Notes: generated from the sequence alone by a model not told the origin. Numbered from the stretch's first letter, positions 38,321 to 46,155 are shown. The stretch: 64,000 nucleotides of DNA from Promineifilum sp. (GCA_020634335.1 JACKBY010000005.1:1-64000); one strand, 5' to 3'. Numbers and translations are program-made.

Positions 38321-38675
38321 CGGGAGCGCGAAGATGGGCCTTCAACATTGTGAAGAGGTGATCACTCTGAAAATAGACTTCCACCTCGTCTCGTTCTTCT
38401 GGTGTCAGTGTCCTCTCTCGGTTCAGCTCTAGCAGTTCTTCAAGTCTTTCTTGCGCCTCGTCCGAAATCTTATAAGTGAGGAGATCTTCCGCTTTGGGCC
38501 GGCTGCCAAGAAAAGCCAGAACCTCATTTCATGGCGACGGCGTATCCGGCAGGATGCTGCGGCCGGGAATGCCGGCTAAATCGAGCGCGTACATCAGCAG
38601 CCAGGGCAGTCCATCGCCCACACCTTCCAGCCGCTGCGCCAACTCATCGGGAACTTCCAGTGTGATTGTTGCCAT
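38313..38675 (-). pseudogene. Companion gene of HNH nuclease with in-frame stop
   Basis: From ATG 38675 the frame reads MATITLEVPDELAQRLEGV and continues to PDTPSP, then meets TGA at 38531-38529. The same frame then runs on without other stops: NEVLAFLGSRPKAEDLL, ERLEELLELNRERTLTPEE, LFTMLKAHLRAPVG, ending at 38313. The whole 120-residue product matches, as I recall it, the small protein usually encoded just before this HNH family. A single CGA-to-TGA change would explain the break. Its end overlaps the HNH start by 8 bp. Confidence 0.7.
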
Positions 38676-38700
38676 GGCCGCAATATAGCATAATTCAGGC

Positions 38701-39945
38701 ATGGAAATATTAGGCGGCCCCCTCTTCTCCGTGGCCGGGGCGGGCGAATCCCACGGCCCCGGCATCGTCACCATCGTTTTCGGCTGCCCGCCCGGCTTGT
38801 GGCTAGACCGCGCGGCCGTGCAGACCCACCTGGACCGCCGCCGCCCCGGCAGCACCCGCCACGGCACCCCCCGCCGCGAGGACGACCGCGTGGCTTTCCT
38901 GGCCGGACTCTATCAGGATGACCACGAACGCCTGCTGGCCGGGCCGGTTCTGTCGATGGCTGACGGCGAACCGGTGGCCGCCGCGACCTATGATCGCGGC
39001 TATACCACCGGCGAACCCATCGCGGCCGTCGTCCTCTCCGGCGGCGGCAAATCAAGCCACTATGCGCAATTTGCCGGGCCGGAAGGGGAAGTGCGCCCCG
39101 GCCACACCGATCTCGTCAAGCACCACCAGTCGGGCGGGCTGGCCGACATCCGCGGCGGCGGCCGCTCCAGCTACCGCTCGACCCTCTCCGACGTCATCGG
39201 CGGCAGCATCGCCCGCCTCTACCTGCAATCGACGTTTGAGACGGTATTTCTGTCGTCGGTCGTGCAGGTGGGGCCGCTGCGGGCGGCGGCGACGCTGGCC
39301 GATGCCGTGGGCGCGTTCGGCCCCGCTGTCGAACCCGGCCGCCTCAAGCCGCTGGCGCGGGCGCTGGGCGACACGTGGCAGAATGTGGGCATCCCCGCCT
39401 ACGACGCCGAATTCGCCGCCGCCGCCGCTGAGCTGATCAAGCAGACGCGCGTCGCCGGGGACTCGCTCGGCGCGGCGGTGGAGGTCGTGGGCCTCAACGT
39501 GCCGGCGCTGGCCGGCGATCCCCTTTACCAGAGCCTGAAGCTGCGGCTGATGGGCAGCCTGGGCGGCCTCCACGCCGTTCAGGCCTGCGAGATCGGCGAC
39601 GGCGCGGCGGTGGCCGGGCGGCGGGGCAGCGAGAACAACGACCCCATCCGCCAGAGCGGCTATGCCGCCAACAGCCATGGCGGCCTCATCGGCGGCATTA
39701 CCACCGGCAACCCGCTGGTGGCCCGCGTCTACTTCAAGCCAACCAGCTCTATCGCCCGGCCGCAGCAGTCAGTGCGCAAGAATCTGGAGGAGATCGACTT
39801 CGAGCTGCGGAAGGGGCGGCACGACCCCTGTGTGGGCGTGCGCGCCGGGGTGACGCTGGAGTCGCGCATGGCGATCGAGGTGATGAACGCCGTCCTGATG
39901 CACGCCTCGCGGCAGGTCGATCCGGCCGACTTCAGCCTGTTCTAG
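38701..39945 (+). CDS. aroC: Chorismate synthase (divergent)
   Basis: A 414-residue enzyme for the last shikimate step (EPSP to chorismate, reduced FMN needed). AGAGESHGPGIVTIVFGCPP holds the first active-site His and LDRRRPGSTRHGTPRREDD the phosphate-binding Arg cluster. VRPGHTDLVKHHQSGGLADI and RGGGRSSYRSTLSDVIGGSI hold the second. The usual KYG-x-RD stretch is replaced by KHHQSGGLAD, and a longer segment precedes it. It starts 25 bp from the divergent companion pseudogene. No other shikimate gene is nearby. Confidence 0.88.
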   Translation: MEILGGPLFSVAGAGESHGPGIVTIVFGCPPGLWLDRAAVQTHLDRRRPGSTRHGTPRREDDRVAFLAGLYQDDHERLLAGPVLSMADGEPVAAATYDRGYTTGEPIAAVVLSGGGKSSHYAQFAGPEGEVRPGHTDLVKHHQSGGLADIRGGGRSSYRSTLSDVIGGSIARLYLQSTFETVFLSSVVQVGPLRAAATLADAVGAFGPAVEPGRLKPLARALGDTWQNVGIPAYDAEFAAAAAELIKQTRVAGDSLGAAVEVVGLNVPALAGDPLYQSLKLRLMGSLGGLHAVQACEIGDGAAVAGRRGSENNDPIRQSGYAANSHGGLIGGITTGNPLVARVYFKPTSSIARPQQSVRKNLEEIDFELRKGRHDPCVGVRAGVTLESRMAIEVMNAVLMHASRQVDPADFSLF

Positions 39946-40336
39946 CCGACGGCCGACGGCCGGCCACGGCCTTCCCCGTCTGAAAATCTACCTCATCCGC
40001 GACCCCTGCGGATGCTCCCTCTTTACATCTGTGCCGGCCGTGCAATCTGTGGGCTCTCCCGCCTGGAAGCGACTGGCATTGTTGCCTAACTGAGAAGCCG
40101 GTTAGCTAGGGCGGGTTGCCCGGTTACAGCGCCCGGCGGCTGTGTTATACTGCGCTGGCCGATACGCTCAACGGCAACGGTCCGTCAATTGAAACTCAGT
40201 CCCGGCCCGCGGTTTGCCCGCCGGACGGGACACCTGTTCACCCGCAAAACACCTGCGCGCCGGGCGCGAGGAATTGAATCGGCCTTCACATGCTGCCGGG
40301 CCGCCGGCCCATCTACAATGAGGTAATGAGGTCATC
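39946..40336. other. Gap, repeat remnants only
   Basis: No gene is seen. CATCCGCGACCCCTGCGGATG near 39990-40012 is a short hairpin in the ATCTGCG repeat style, followed by CAATCTGTGGGCTCTC. A TATACT near 40145 could be a -10 element for the small gene at 40337, but no good -35 was found. Confidence 0.4.
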
Positions 40337-40573
40337 ATGAACCTGTTGCTCTACGCGGAAGCCAGACATACACTCGCCCGACAACGCGGCGAGACACCAC
40401 GCACCGATCGCGCGCCGCTCTTCCAGGATATGGCCGCCGGGCTGCCCGACGAGATTTTCGAGGAGCTGGGCTATTTCGGGGCGCTCGACGAGGAAGAGGC
40501 GGCCGAGATCGATCTCGACGACTCGTTCGACGTCCTGTTCCGTCATCACGCGGCCGACCTCGCGCCGGCCTAG
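40337..40573 (+). CDS. Small acidic hypothetical protein
   Basis: A 78-residue protein preceded by TGAGGTCATC. The C-terminal half is strongly acidic (LDEEEAAEIDLDDSFDVLF). No domain is recognised. The clear ribosome-binding site and the open frame support a real gene. It faces the convergent GNAT gene across 7 bp. Confidence 0.5.
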   Translation: MNLLLYAEARHTLARQRGETPRTDRAPLFQDMAAGLPDEIFEELGYFGALDEEEAAEIDLDDSFDVLFRHHAADLAPA

Positions 40574-40580
40574 CCGCGTC

Positions 40581-41363
40581 TCAAGCCGGCGCCGGCGCGG
40601 CCGGCCGCCAGGTGCAGTCCGTGGCGAAAGAGATGACCTCGAACCCGTGGCGAGCCACGATCGGGCGGCTCATCGACCCCGCGTCAATCGTCAGATAGCC
40701 CACACCCCGCCGCCGCGCCTCCCGCACTCGCGCCGCCAACACGGCCGTATAAAGCCCCTGCCCGCGGTACTCCGCCAGCGTGGAGCCGCCCCACAACCCG
40801 GCGAAATGGCCCTGATTGAAATAGGTCCAGCCGACGGAAACCGGTCTGCCGGCGACGTAGGCCACGTATACGCTGAGGTAGCCGGGGATGGCCATGTGGC
40901 TGCCCAGCCGCTCGTGGACCCAGGTGAAATCCGTCTCCCACACCGGCTCGAGCACGGCGACCACGTCGGCCAGTTGCGCCGGGTCGGTGAGGCGGCGGAC
41001 GTCGGCCGCGGGCGGGTTGAGCAGCGACTCGGGGGCGTTGCCCACGTCCAGCACCATCACGGCGTCGGTCTCATCGACCACGAAGCCGCGCGCGGCCAGG
41101 CGCTGCACCAGGTCGGCCGGGCGGTCGTGGGCGTAGACCTTCCAGTTGAACGGCCGGTCCAGGCGGGTGAAATATTCGATTTGTTCGGCGATGGCCCCGT
41201 CGGCCGTGCGCTCGTCCAGCCGGCTGTAGAGCACAAAACTCATCCCCGGCGCGGGGCGCACGAAGCGCACCAGGTGGGGGAACACTTCGCGCGTCATGCC
41301 GGGATACGCGATCTCCTGCCGCTCATCGCGGTCGAAAAGCGCCAGAATCTCCGTCACGTCCAA
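40581..41363 (-). CDS. GNAT-family acetyltransferase
   Basis: The start is taken as TTG at 41363, 7 bp after a perfect AGGAGG; the longer upstream frame is repeat/remnant DNA. The 260-residue protein has a helical N-terminal part and a GNAT domain from about 140. AEYRGQGLYTAVLAARVREA is the acetyl-CoA loop and IDAGSMSRPIVARHGFEVIS the C-terminal strand region. The acceptor is unknown. Confidence 0.85.
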   Translation of the reverse strand: MDVTEILALFDRDERQEIAYPGMTREVFPHLVRFVRPAPGMSFVLYSRLDERTADGAIAEQIEYFTRLDRPFNWKVYAHDRPADLVQRLAARGFVVDETDAVMVLDVGNAPESLLNPPAADVRRLTDPAQLADVVAVLEPVWETDFTWVHERLGSHMAIPGYLSVYVAYVAGRPVSVGWTYFNQGHFAGLWGGSTLAEYRGQGLYTAVLAARVREARRRGVGYLTIDAGSMSRPIVARHGFEVISFATDCTWRPAAPAPA

Positions 41364-41611
41364 TTCGAACCTCCTGTTTGTCGGGTGGCGTCCATGTGAC
41401 GCAGTGCCATCGATCCACAAAGAGCGGCCGCCCTCGGCCAACGAGGGGTAACTCAGGATAATGCCCCGTGGCTTTAAAGTCTTGACGGTTCCGGTACGAC
41501 GTGGGGCCGCTGAAATCTGTACAATGGCGGCCTCAATTTTACTCATTTTGGGGTGGCGCGCACCGCAGCACCCGGGAAGGTCGTTCGCAAGACGATTTCC
41601 ATTCAAAACAG

Positions 41612-41706
41612 GCGCGCCGGCGCGGAAGGGGCGCACGCTGATGAGCAGGGGCACATCGCGCCGCAGCCGATCGACGTGATTTAGGGCCATGCCCAGCAAG
41701 CGGCGG
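41612..41706 (-). pseudogene. Fragment duplicated from the RecA-like gene
   Basis: On the minus strand this stretch encodes LGMALNHVDRLRRDVPLLI and SVRPFRAGAPV. The intact gene at 44575-45096 encodes LGIALQHIERLRRDAPLII and SVRPSPAGRRAE. The DNA also matches closely over about 80 bp (compare 44675-44761). No reading frame extends to either side as a gene, so this is a decayed partial copy downstream of the polymerase gene. The rest of 41364-41816 shows no gene. Confidence 0.7.
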
Positions 41707-41816
41707 TCTGGAATCGCTCAACCCCGACTCGACGGCCGAAAGCGACCGCATCGCCCTGGGGATACTGGGGTGGAGTAGGTGGGCATCCACAGAATTGCCT
41801 ACCGTATCCCTTCTCC

Positions 41817-44156
41817 CTACTCGCGCTTGGTGCGCCGAGAAGGAGCCCGTCGGGGAAAGGGCAGGCGAAGCTGATGAGCCTGGCCGGTAGCCCAGGCGCG
41901 CAGCGACGGCTCATCGATGAACGGCTGCAACAAGTTGGCGGCGGCGCGCAACAACAGGTCTTCGTATCGAGCCAGGTCGATGCGGGCCGGGTCGAGCGGC
42001 TGGGGGTCGCCCCAGGCGTAGACGCCCGGTTCGCCCCGGGTATAGATGAAGCGGACGCGCCGGCCCGGCGGCTGCGGCTTGCCGGCCGCCACCAGCCGCG
42101 CCGCCGCGCGCGCGCCGGGCGGCCGCGCGCGATAGTCGCCCAACTCGCGGCTGAGACGATGGCTGACAAGCAACTCCGCCGGCGGCACGCGCCCTGCCCG
42201 CAGGTCGGCCAACTGATCGCCTAGCCAGCGGACAACAGCCGGCAAAGCAACCGCAGGATCGGTTACCGCGGCCAACTGCTCCAGCAGACGCATCTGGGTG
42301 GCGGCAATGAAAGGCGGGGTGTCGTGGCGGCGGGCCTCGATGCCGCGCACTTTGAATGAGCCGTCGTCGAAGACGCCGAAGTAGCGGTTGGCGACCGGCA
42401 CGCGCTCGTCCATACGCGAGGGCAGAAAGGCCACCCAACGATAAATACCTTCCAGGGCGATAGGCAGGTCAGTGCGGCGGGTGATCTCGGCCATGACTGC
42501 GGCCAGCCCCCCGGCGGTGTCGGTGGGGTGACGAATCCACAAACCATCGACATACATGTGTAGCACGGTGTAGCCGTGGTCTTCGGCCGCTTCCTTGGCG
42601 CGCAACAGCATCTCGCGGCCGTAAGCGGTGACGGCTTCGTGCCCCTCGATGCGGCCAAAGCGAGCGTTTTTGTAGCCGAGATAGCCGAAGCAGACGACGA
42701 GCAGCCACTTGAGAGCGGCGGCGCGAGCCTTTAGCGGCCGATAGCGACAATCGAGCGGATGGAGCGCGGCGAGCTGTTCTTTCATGGCGATGCGTTTAGC
42801 CAGCAACGGTCGCAGGGTGGCGGGTATCAGACCATCGGGAGATGCGGGTGGCAGGATACGAGATGCGAGTTCAGGGGCAGACAGCGGGGCGGGCGGGCAG
42901 CCGGCCGCGGTCATATCGCCTATTTCGTGTTTCATGCCGTCACTTGTAACTTCCGGCGAGATATTGAAGCGGACCATGATCGACGGGTACATGGAGGTGA
43001 AATCGATTTCGGCCACATCCTGATGGAGGCCGATGAGAGGCTGGTAGACGAGTCCGCCGCGGTCGGCATGGATCAGGTCGAGGGCGCTCTTGAACCGCTC
43101 GGCCTGCTGCTTCTGGTGGGGCACCAGGATGTCGCGGCGCAGAGCGGTAAGCATTTGCATGGCCGTGATGCCCGCGCCGGGCGACTTGCGGGCGACCTCC
43201 TGCACGGGCAGGGCGGTGACGCGGGCTTGCTCCAGCACGCCGGGCAGGCCATATTGCTCGTACATCATGGCGTTGCCGATGTCAATGTGCCAACGGCCGA
43301 AGAGGTGAACCTGTTGGCCGCGGTGAACAACCTGGCCGTAGGTGTGGTAGCTGTGGGCGCGGCGGCGCTGGGGGCGGCGGTCGGGGTCGCGATTAGGGTT
43401 GAAGTAGGCCGCGCCGGTCTGTCGCTGGATGTCGAGTAGCAGGGGGAAGAGCCAGGTGTCGCCGTAACGGGTGAGGACGATGTCGGGGTCATGGCGGCCC
43501 AGCGCGGAGTGGACAGCGGTCAACAGCAGGTCGGGCGGGTCAAGCGGAAGATCGAGCCGGCCGTGGCGCGGGTCGTCTCGCGCGATGTGGAGACAAGTGG
43601 GCGGCCGCACAGCCGGGTCAGTGTCGGGATAGAGAGTGAGAATGCGCAGCGGCGGGCGGGGCGGGTCGAGGTCCCACGGGTCGTCAAGGGGGTAGATGGC
43701 CAGCAGGCGGGCGGGTTCGGGCGGCTCGCCGTCAACCGCGAAGCCGCTGCCCTGAGCAGTAACATGGCAGCGAGCCAGCGGAAATACGCCGAATGCGGCC
43801 GCATAGCGCAAGGGTAGCGGGATGTCGGCATCATAGTAGTCGAGGTCGGGAAAGCGGGTCTGGACGCGGTCGAAGAGGATGGTCTGGGCGACAGGGCCGG
43901 GACATTCCACAGCTAACACGTCGAGCGGCCCGGCGAAGAGGTCGGTGCGGCGGTCGCGCCACAAGCGAGTGGCGGGAGCATGGTCTCGCAGCCAGAGCCA
44001 GAGGGCGCGCAGGCCAGGAAAGGGGCCGGCGACGTAGAAAGTGACGGGAAAGGGCTGGGCCAGTTGGCGGCGGGCGCCGTCGTCGCCCAGCAGCCAGAGG
44101 GTTGCTCCGCGGTCGTCGGGGTAAATATCGAGCAGCCAGCCGTGGTAGGTATTCAT
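41817..44156 (-). CDS. B-family DNA polymerase, PolB2/Dpo2-like, atypical motifs
   Basis: A 779-residue polymerase. Motif A is VAEIDFTSMYPSIMVRFNIS (catalytic Asp near 385). Motif B is LKWLLVVCFGYLGYKNARFG (near 482-501), lacking the usual NSxYG. Motif C reads LHMYVDGLWIRH (near 530-541), so DTD becomes YVD and only the second Asp remains. The N-terminal region shows TLYPDTDP and VLTRYGDTWLFP where exonuclease motifs FDIET and YNxxxFD would lie, so proofreading is probably absent. These features suit the PolB2 group; archaeal Dpo2 members act in lesion bypass. It is the last gene of the LuxR-RecA-like-small protein set. Confidence 0.85.
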   Translation of the reverse strand: MNTYHGWLLDIYPDDRGATLWLLGDDGARRQLAQPFPVTFYVAGPFPGLRALWLWLRDHAPATRLWRDRRTDLFAGPLDVLAVECPGPVAQTILFDRVQTRFPDLDYYDADIPLPLRYAAAFGVFPLARCHVTAQGSGFAVDGEPPEPARLLAIYPLDDPWDLDPPRPPLRILTLYPDTDPAVRPPTCLHIARDDPRHGRLDLPLDPPDLLLTAVHSALGRHDPDIVLTRYGDTWLFPLLLDIQRQTGAAYFNPNRDPDRRPQRRRAHSYHTYGQVVHRGQQVHLFGRWHIDIGNAMMYEQYGLPGVLEQARVTALPVQEVARKSPGAGITAMQMLTALRRDILVPHQKQQAERFKSALDLIHADRGGLVYQPLIGLHQDVAEIDFTSMYPSIMVRFNISPEVTSDGMKHEIGDMTAAGCPPAPLSAPELASRILPPASPDGLIPATLRPLLAKRIAMKEQLAALHPLDCRYRPLKARAAALKWLLVVCFGYLGYKNARFGRIEGHEAVTAYGREMLLRAKEAAEDHGYTVLHMYVDGLWIRHPTDTAGGLAAVMAEITRRTDLPIALEGIYRWVAFLPSRMDERVPVANRYFGVFDDGSFKVRGIEARRHDTPPFIAATQMRLLEQLAAVTDPAVALPAVVRWLGDQLADLRAGRVPPAELLVSHRLSRELGDYRARPPGARAAARLVAAGKPQPPGRRVRFIYTRGEPGVYAWGDPQPLDPARIDLARYEDLLLRAAANLLQPFIDEPSLRAWATGQAHQLRLPFPRRAPSRRTKRE

Positions 44157-44170
44157 GACAAGGAACTACA

Positions 44171-44416
44171 TTATTCTTCCAGCAACATCCGCAGGTGTTC
44201 AAGTTCACGCGCTTGTTCGAGGAGCATAGCCAGCAGGATCGATTCGAAAGGCAGGGCATGACCGGCCTGGCTGATGGCCGCCGTGTGCTTGCGAGCCGCG
44301 GCAAAGAGCGCGTCGAAGGCACGCTGGTCTTCGCGACGCAGGGCGCGGCGAAACTCGGCGAAGGCGGTTTGCTCGTCGAGGATAATCTGGTTGGCGGTGG
44401 CGAGTGTACGACCCAT
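44171..44416 (-). CDS. Small helical protein encoded before the polymerase
   Basis: An 81-residue, all-helical protein (AFAEFRRALRREDQRAFDAL, LPFESILLAMLLEQARELEH). It lies 14 bp upstream of the polymerase start, so the two are probably co-translated. I recall similar short proteins in related bacteria but know no function. A polymerase accessory or clamp-type adaptor is possible; no known beta-clamp motif is obvious. Confidence 0.7.
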   Translation of the reverse strand: MGRTLATANQIILDEQTAFAEFRRALRREDQRAFDALFAAARKHTAAISQAGHALPFESILLAMLLEQARELEHLRMLLEE

Positions 44417-44574
44417 GGCAGTTACCAGTGACGCCGGCTATAAAAGATGAGGGGCGCCGGGTAGTGCCACGCGCCACCGCGGGCGGTGGCGCAAGCGAGC
44501 CGGGGAATCCACAGATCGCGCAGATCTCTGTAGAGCACCGCGCCCGTGACGAACTGCCGGCCGCTTGAGAGCCA

Positions 44575-45096
44575 TCAGAACAACCGCTCTGGCGCGGGGG
44601 CGGCCGGGCTGTCCCAGGCGAAGAGATGGTCGGCGCAATCGATGACGGCTTGCAGCAGCTCGGCGCGGCGACCGGCGGGGGAGGGGCGCACGCTGATGAT
44701 CAGGGGCGCATCGCGCCGCAGCCGCTCGATGTGCTGCAGGGCAATGCCCAGCAGGCGACGACTCTCGGCCAGGGGCACGTTCTCGTCGCAGAAGGTGGCC
44801 GGCAGGTCGAAGATGACGTGGGGCGTGGTCGACACGGGGAGATCGCGCAGGAGGGCCACAACCTGGTGGCAGGTGAAGACGCGGGCAACCTGCACGTGGT
44901 CGAGGGCCTGGGCGGGCTGCCGGGTGCGGCCGCGAATGAGCCGGGCCACGCGGTAGGCGTCGAACTCGTTGGCGGCATCGAGGACCAGCAGCGGGCCGAT
45001 CAGGGCCATTTGGGCGACGAGTGACAGCATGGCCTCGCGCGGCGGGGTGTGCAGGAGCCAGATTTTTCCGGGGGTGGGGGTGAGTAGTTCGTTCAT
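44575..45096 (-). CDS. RecA-like ATPase domain protein without Walker A
   Basis: A 173-residue protein from ATG 45096 (an upstream start at 45177 is possible; neither has a good ribosome-binding site). GKIWLLHTPPREAMLSLVAQ stands where a Walker A P-loop would be, but lacks GxxxxGKT. ALIGPLLVLDAANEFDAYRV, VARVFTCHQVVALLRDL and TPHVIFDLPATFCDENV (Walker-B-like) fit a RecA/ImuA-type core. APLIISVRPSP is a later strand. It may have lost ATPase activity and serve as a scaffold. It sits 158 bp before the small helical protein gene. Confidence 0.6.
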   Translation of the reverse strand: MNELLTPTPGKIWLLHTPPREAMLSLVAQMALIGPLLVLDAANEFDAYRVARLIRGRTRQPAQALDHVQVARVFTCHQVVALLRDLPVSTTPHVIFDLPATFCDENVPLAESRRLLGIALQHIERLRRDAPLIISVRPSPAGRRAELLQAVIDCADHLFAWDSPAAPAPERLF

Positions 45097-45162
45097 GCGA
45101 CCACAATAACGGTCGCCGGTCGCCGGGGCAATCCTCTTTGGGGATGGTTCAGGGATGAGATC

Positions 45163-45218
45163 GGGGACTAGTCTCACGGGATGAGGCGTGGTTTAGGGGA
45201 CTAGTCTCACGGGATGAG
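45163..45218. repeat. 33-bp-period direct repeat GGGGACTAGTCTCACGGGAT
   Basis: Two copies of a 23-bp unit start at 45163 and 45196, with a degenerate third around 45230-45252 (GGGGTCATCCCAGGGGATGAG). The array is in the 255-bp gap between the LuxR and RecA-like genes. Confidence 0.75.
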
Positions 45219-45275
45219 GGCCAGGTTTGGGGGGTCATCCCAGGGGATGAGGGCGAGGGAGAAGAGGCAACTTGT

Positions 45276-45350
45276 GGCGCAAGCTGTCCAGCTTGCGGGC
45301 GGGGCGGGAGCGAAGACGCAACCTGGACAGGTTGCGCTACAGGCGGCCGC
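45276..45350. repeat. Dispersed repeat, CAAGCTGtCCAGCTTG / AACCTGgACAGGTT type
   Basis: Two hairpins, GCAAGCTGTCCAGCTTGC and GCAACCTGGACAGGTTGC, with a GCGGGAGCGAAGAC linker. Same family as 5651-5704 and 51618-51692. Because it follows the LuxR stop, it could act as a partial terminator within the cassette. Confidence 0.75.
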
Positions 45351-45351
45351 T

Positions 45352-45756
45352 CTATTCGACCCAATTGTCGAAATCCCATTCGGCCAGAATGAGCCGTAGT
45401 TCGGCTTTGCTGGCGACGTGGAACTTGTCCAGCACGGCGCGGATGTGGGTGCGAACGGTGTTGATGGAAATGGTGAGGCGCTGGGCGATCTCCTGATTGG
45501 TGTAGCCCAGGCAGACGAGGGCCGTGACTTCCCGGCCGCGGGGGCTGAGTTCGTCCCACAGCCGGTCGTAGCCGGTCTGGGCCTGATTGGTGTGGACGGC
45601 GGCATAGAGAGCGGCGATGACGAGATCGTGCACCGGGCGCTGCTGGGCGGCGGCGATGTCTTCGAGCAGGCTGTAGAGCCGGGCATCGAGACGGATGATC
45701 TGCCCCGGCAGCAGACGATGGTCGAGGAGGATGTGGCGAAGGGAAGACATACCCAT
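45352..45756 (-). CDS. LuxR-type HTH regulator, first gene of polymerase cassette
   Basis: A 134-residue protein with a helical N-terminal part (LYSLLEDIAAAQQRPVHDLV) and a C-terminal LuxR/GerE HTH (LSPRGREVTALVCLGYTNQE, IAQRLTISINTVRTHIRAVL). There is no receiver domain, so it is not a classic response regulator. An alternative start is two codons in (45750). It is transcribed in the same direction as the RecA-like and polymerase genes, with an SOS-type box and GCGTGAA iterons upstream. It may control the whole set. Confidence 0.85.
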   Translation of the reverse strand: MGMSSLRHILLDHRLLPGQIIRLDARLYSLLEDIAAAQQRPVHDLVIAALYAAVHTNQAQTGYDRLWDELSPRGREVTALVCLGYTNQEIAQRLTISINTVRTHIRAVLDKFHVASKAELRLILAEWDFDNWVE

Positions 45757-45848
45757 TACAAATCAGAAATTGCGAATGACGAATCGGACAGGCGTCTCTC
45801 CCGGCTCACGGCCGCCCCTGGTCGTTGTGGATTGCCCTTACCCAAAAC

Positions 45849-45862
45849 AGAACTTATGTTCT
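45849..45862. promoter_or_regulatory. SOS (LexA)-type box
   Basis: AGAACTTATGTTCT is a perfect palindromic match to GAAC-N4-GTTC, the LexA box of Gram-positive bacteria; from memory the same form was reported for a Chloroflexota LexA. It lies just downstream of the predicted -10 (45876-45881, minus strand) and 93 bp before the regulator's start, where LexA binding would block transcription. Confidence 0.65.
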
Positions 45863-45875
45863 TCAACGCCAGTCC

Positions 45876-45980
45876 ATTGTAACGAGCTTGGGGCGGATCG
45901 GGGCGTGAAAAAAGCGTGAATAATGACCGGGGCGTGAAAAAGGCGTGAATTATTCCAGGACTGCGTGAAGATTGCGTGAA
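45876..45980 (-). promoter_or_regulatory. Promoter with six GCGTGAA iterons in three pairs
   Basis: On the minus strand TACAAT (plus strand ATTGTA, 45876-45881) is a good -10, but no -35 consensus lies at 17 bp. Instead GCGTGAA occurs at 45903, 45914, 45932, 45943, 45963 and 45974. Spacing within each pair is exactly 11 bp, and pairs are 29 and 31 bp apart, so all lie on one helix face. The nearest copy overlaps the -35 position, as in activator-dependent promoters. Confidence 0.55.
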
Positions 45981-46040
45981 TTCCTGGGCCCACGCGCCGG
46001 GTTTTACCTCTTTCTGGTCGCCGCCGGCCGCTCGCTCCCC

Positions 46041-46072
46041 AAAAAAGCGACCTCGCGAAAGCTCGCGAGGCC
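46041..46072 (-). terminator. Rho-independent terminator (minus strand)
   Basis: Minus-strand CCTCGCGA-GCTT-TCGCGAGG (8-bp perfect stem, plus strand 46051-46070) is followed by TCGC and TTTTTT (plus-strand AAAAAA at 46041-46046). It should end transcripts coming from the 46298-46906 gene and shield the LuxR promoter. Confidence 0.75.
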
Positions 46073-46155
46073 GCCCGCCACCGGAACACCCCGGTCTGGA
46101 ACGGAGACCGCCGCGCATCAGGGGGAGCGCGACGGCCAACCGTCCACCGTCATCA
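46041..46155 (-). ncRNA. Candidate small RNA ending at a terminator
   Basis: On the minus strand a TATGAT -10-like hexamer near 46150-46160 is followed by a string of hairpins (GACGG/CCGTC, GGTCT/AGACC, CCGG/CCGG) and then a strong Rho-independent terminator. The product would be about 100-115 nt with no obvious reading frame. It could instead be the trailer of the 46298-46906 gene. No known RNA family was recognised. Confidence 0.3.

Noticed and set aside
38529..38531. Selenocysteine codon at the in-frame TGA
   Set aside because: It lies in a linker of a non-redox protein, with no SECIS-like hairpin noticed after it; a nonsense mutation is simpler.
46041..46155. T-box riboswitch
   Set aside because: The terminator shape is right, but the conserved TGGNACCGCG-type antiterminator is missing and no aminoacyl-tRNA synthetase gene follows.
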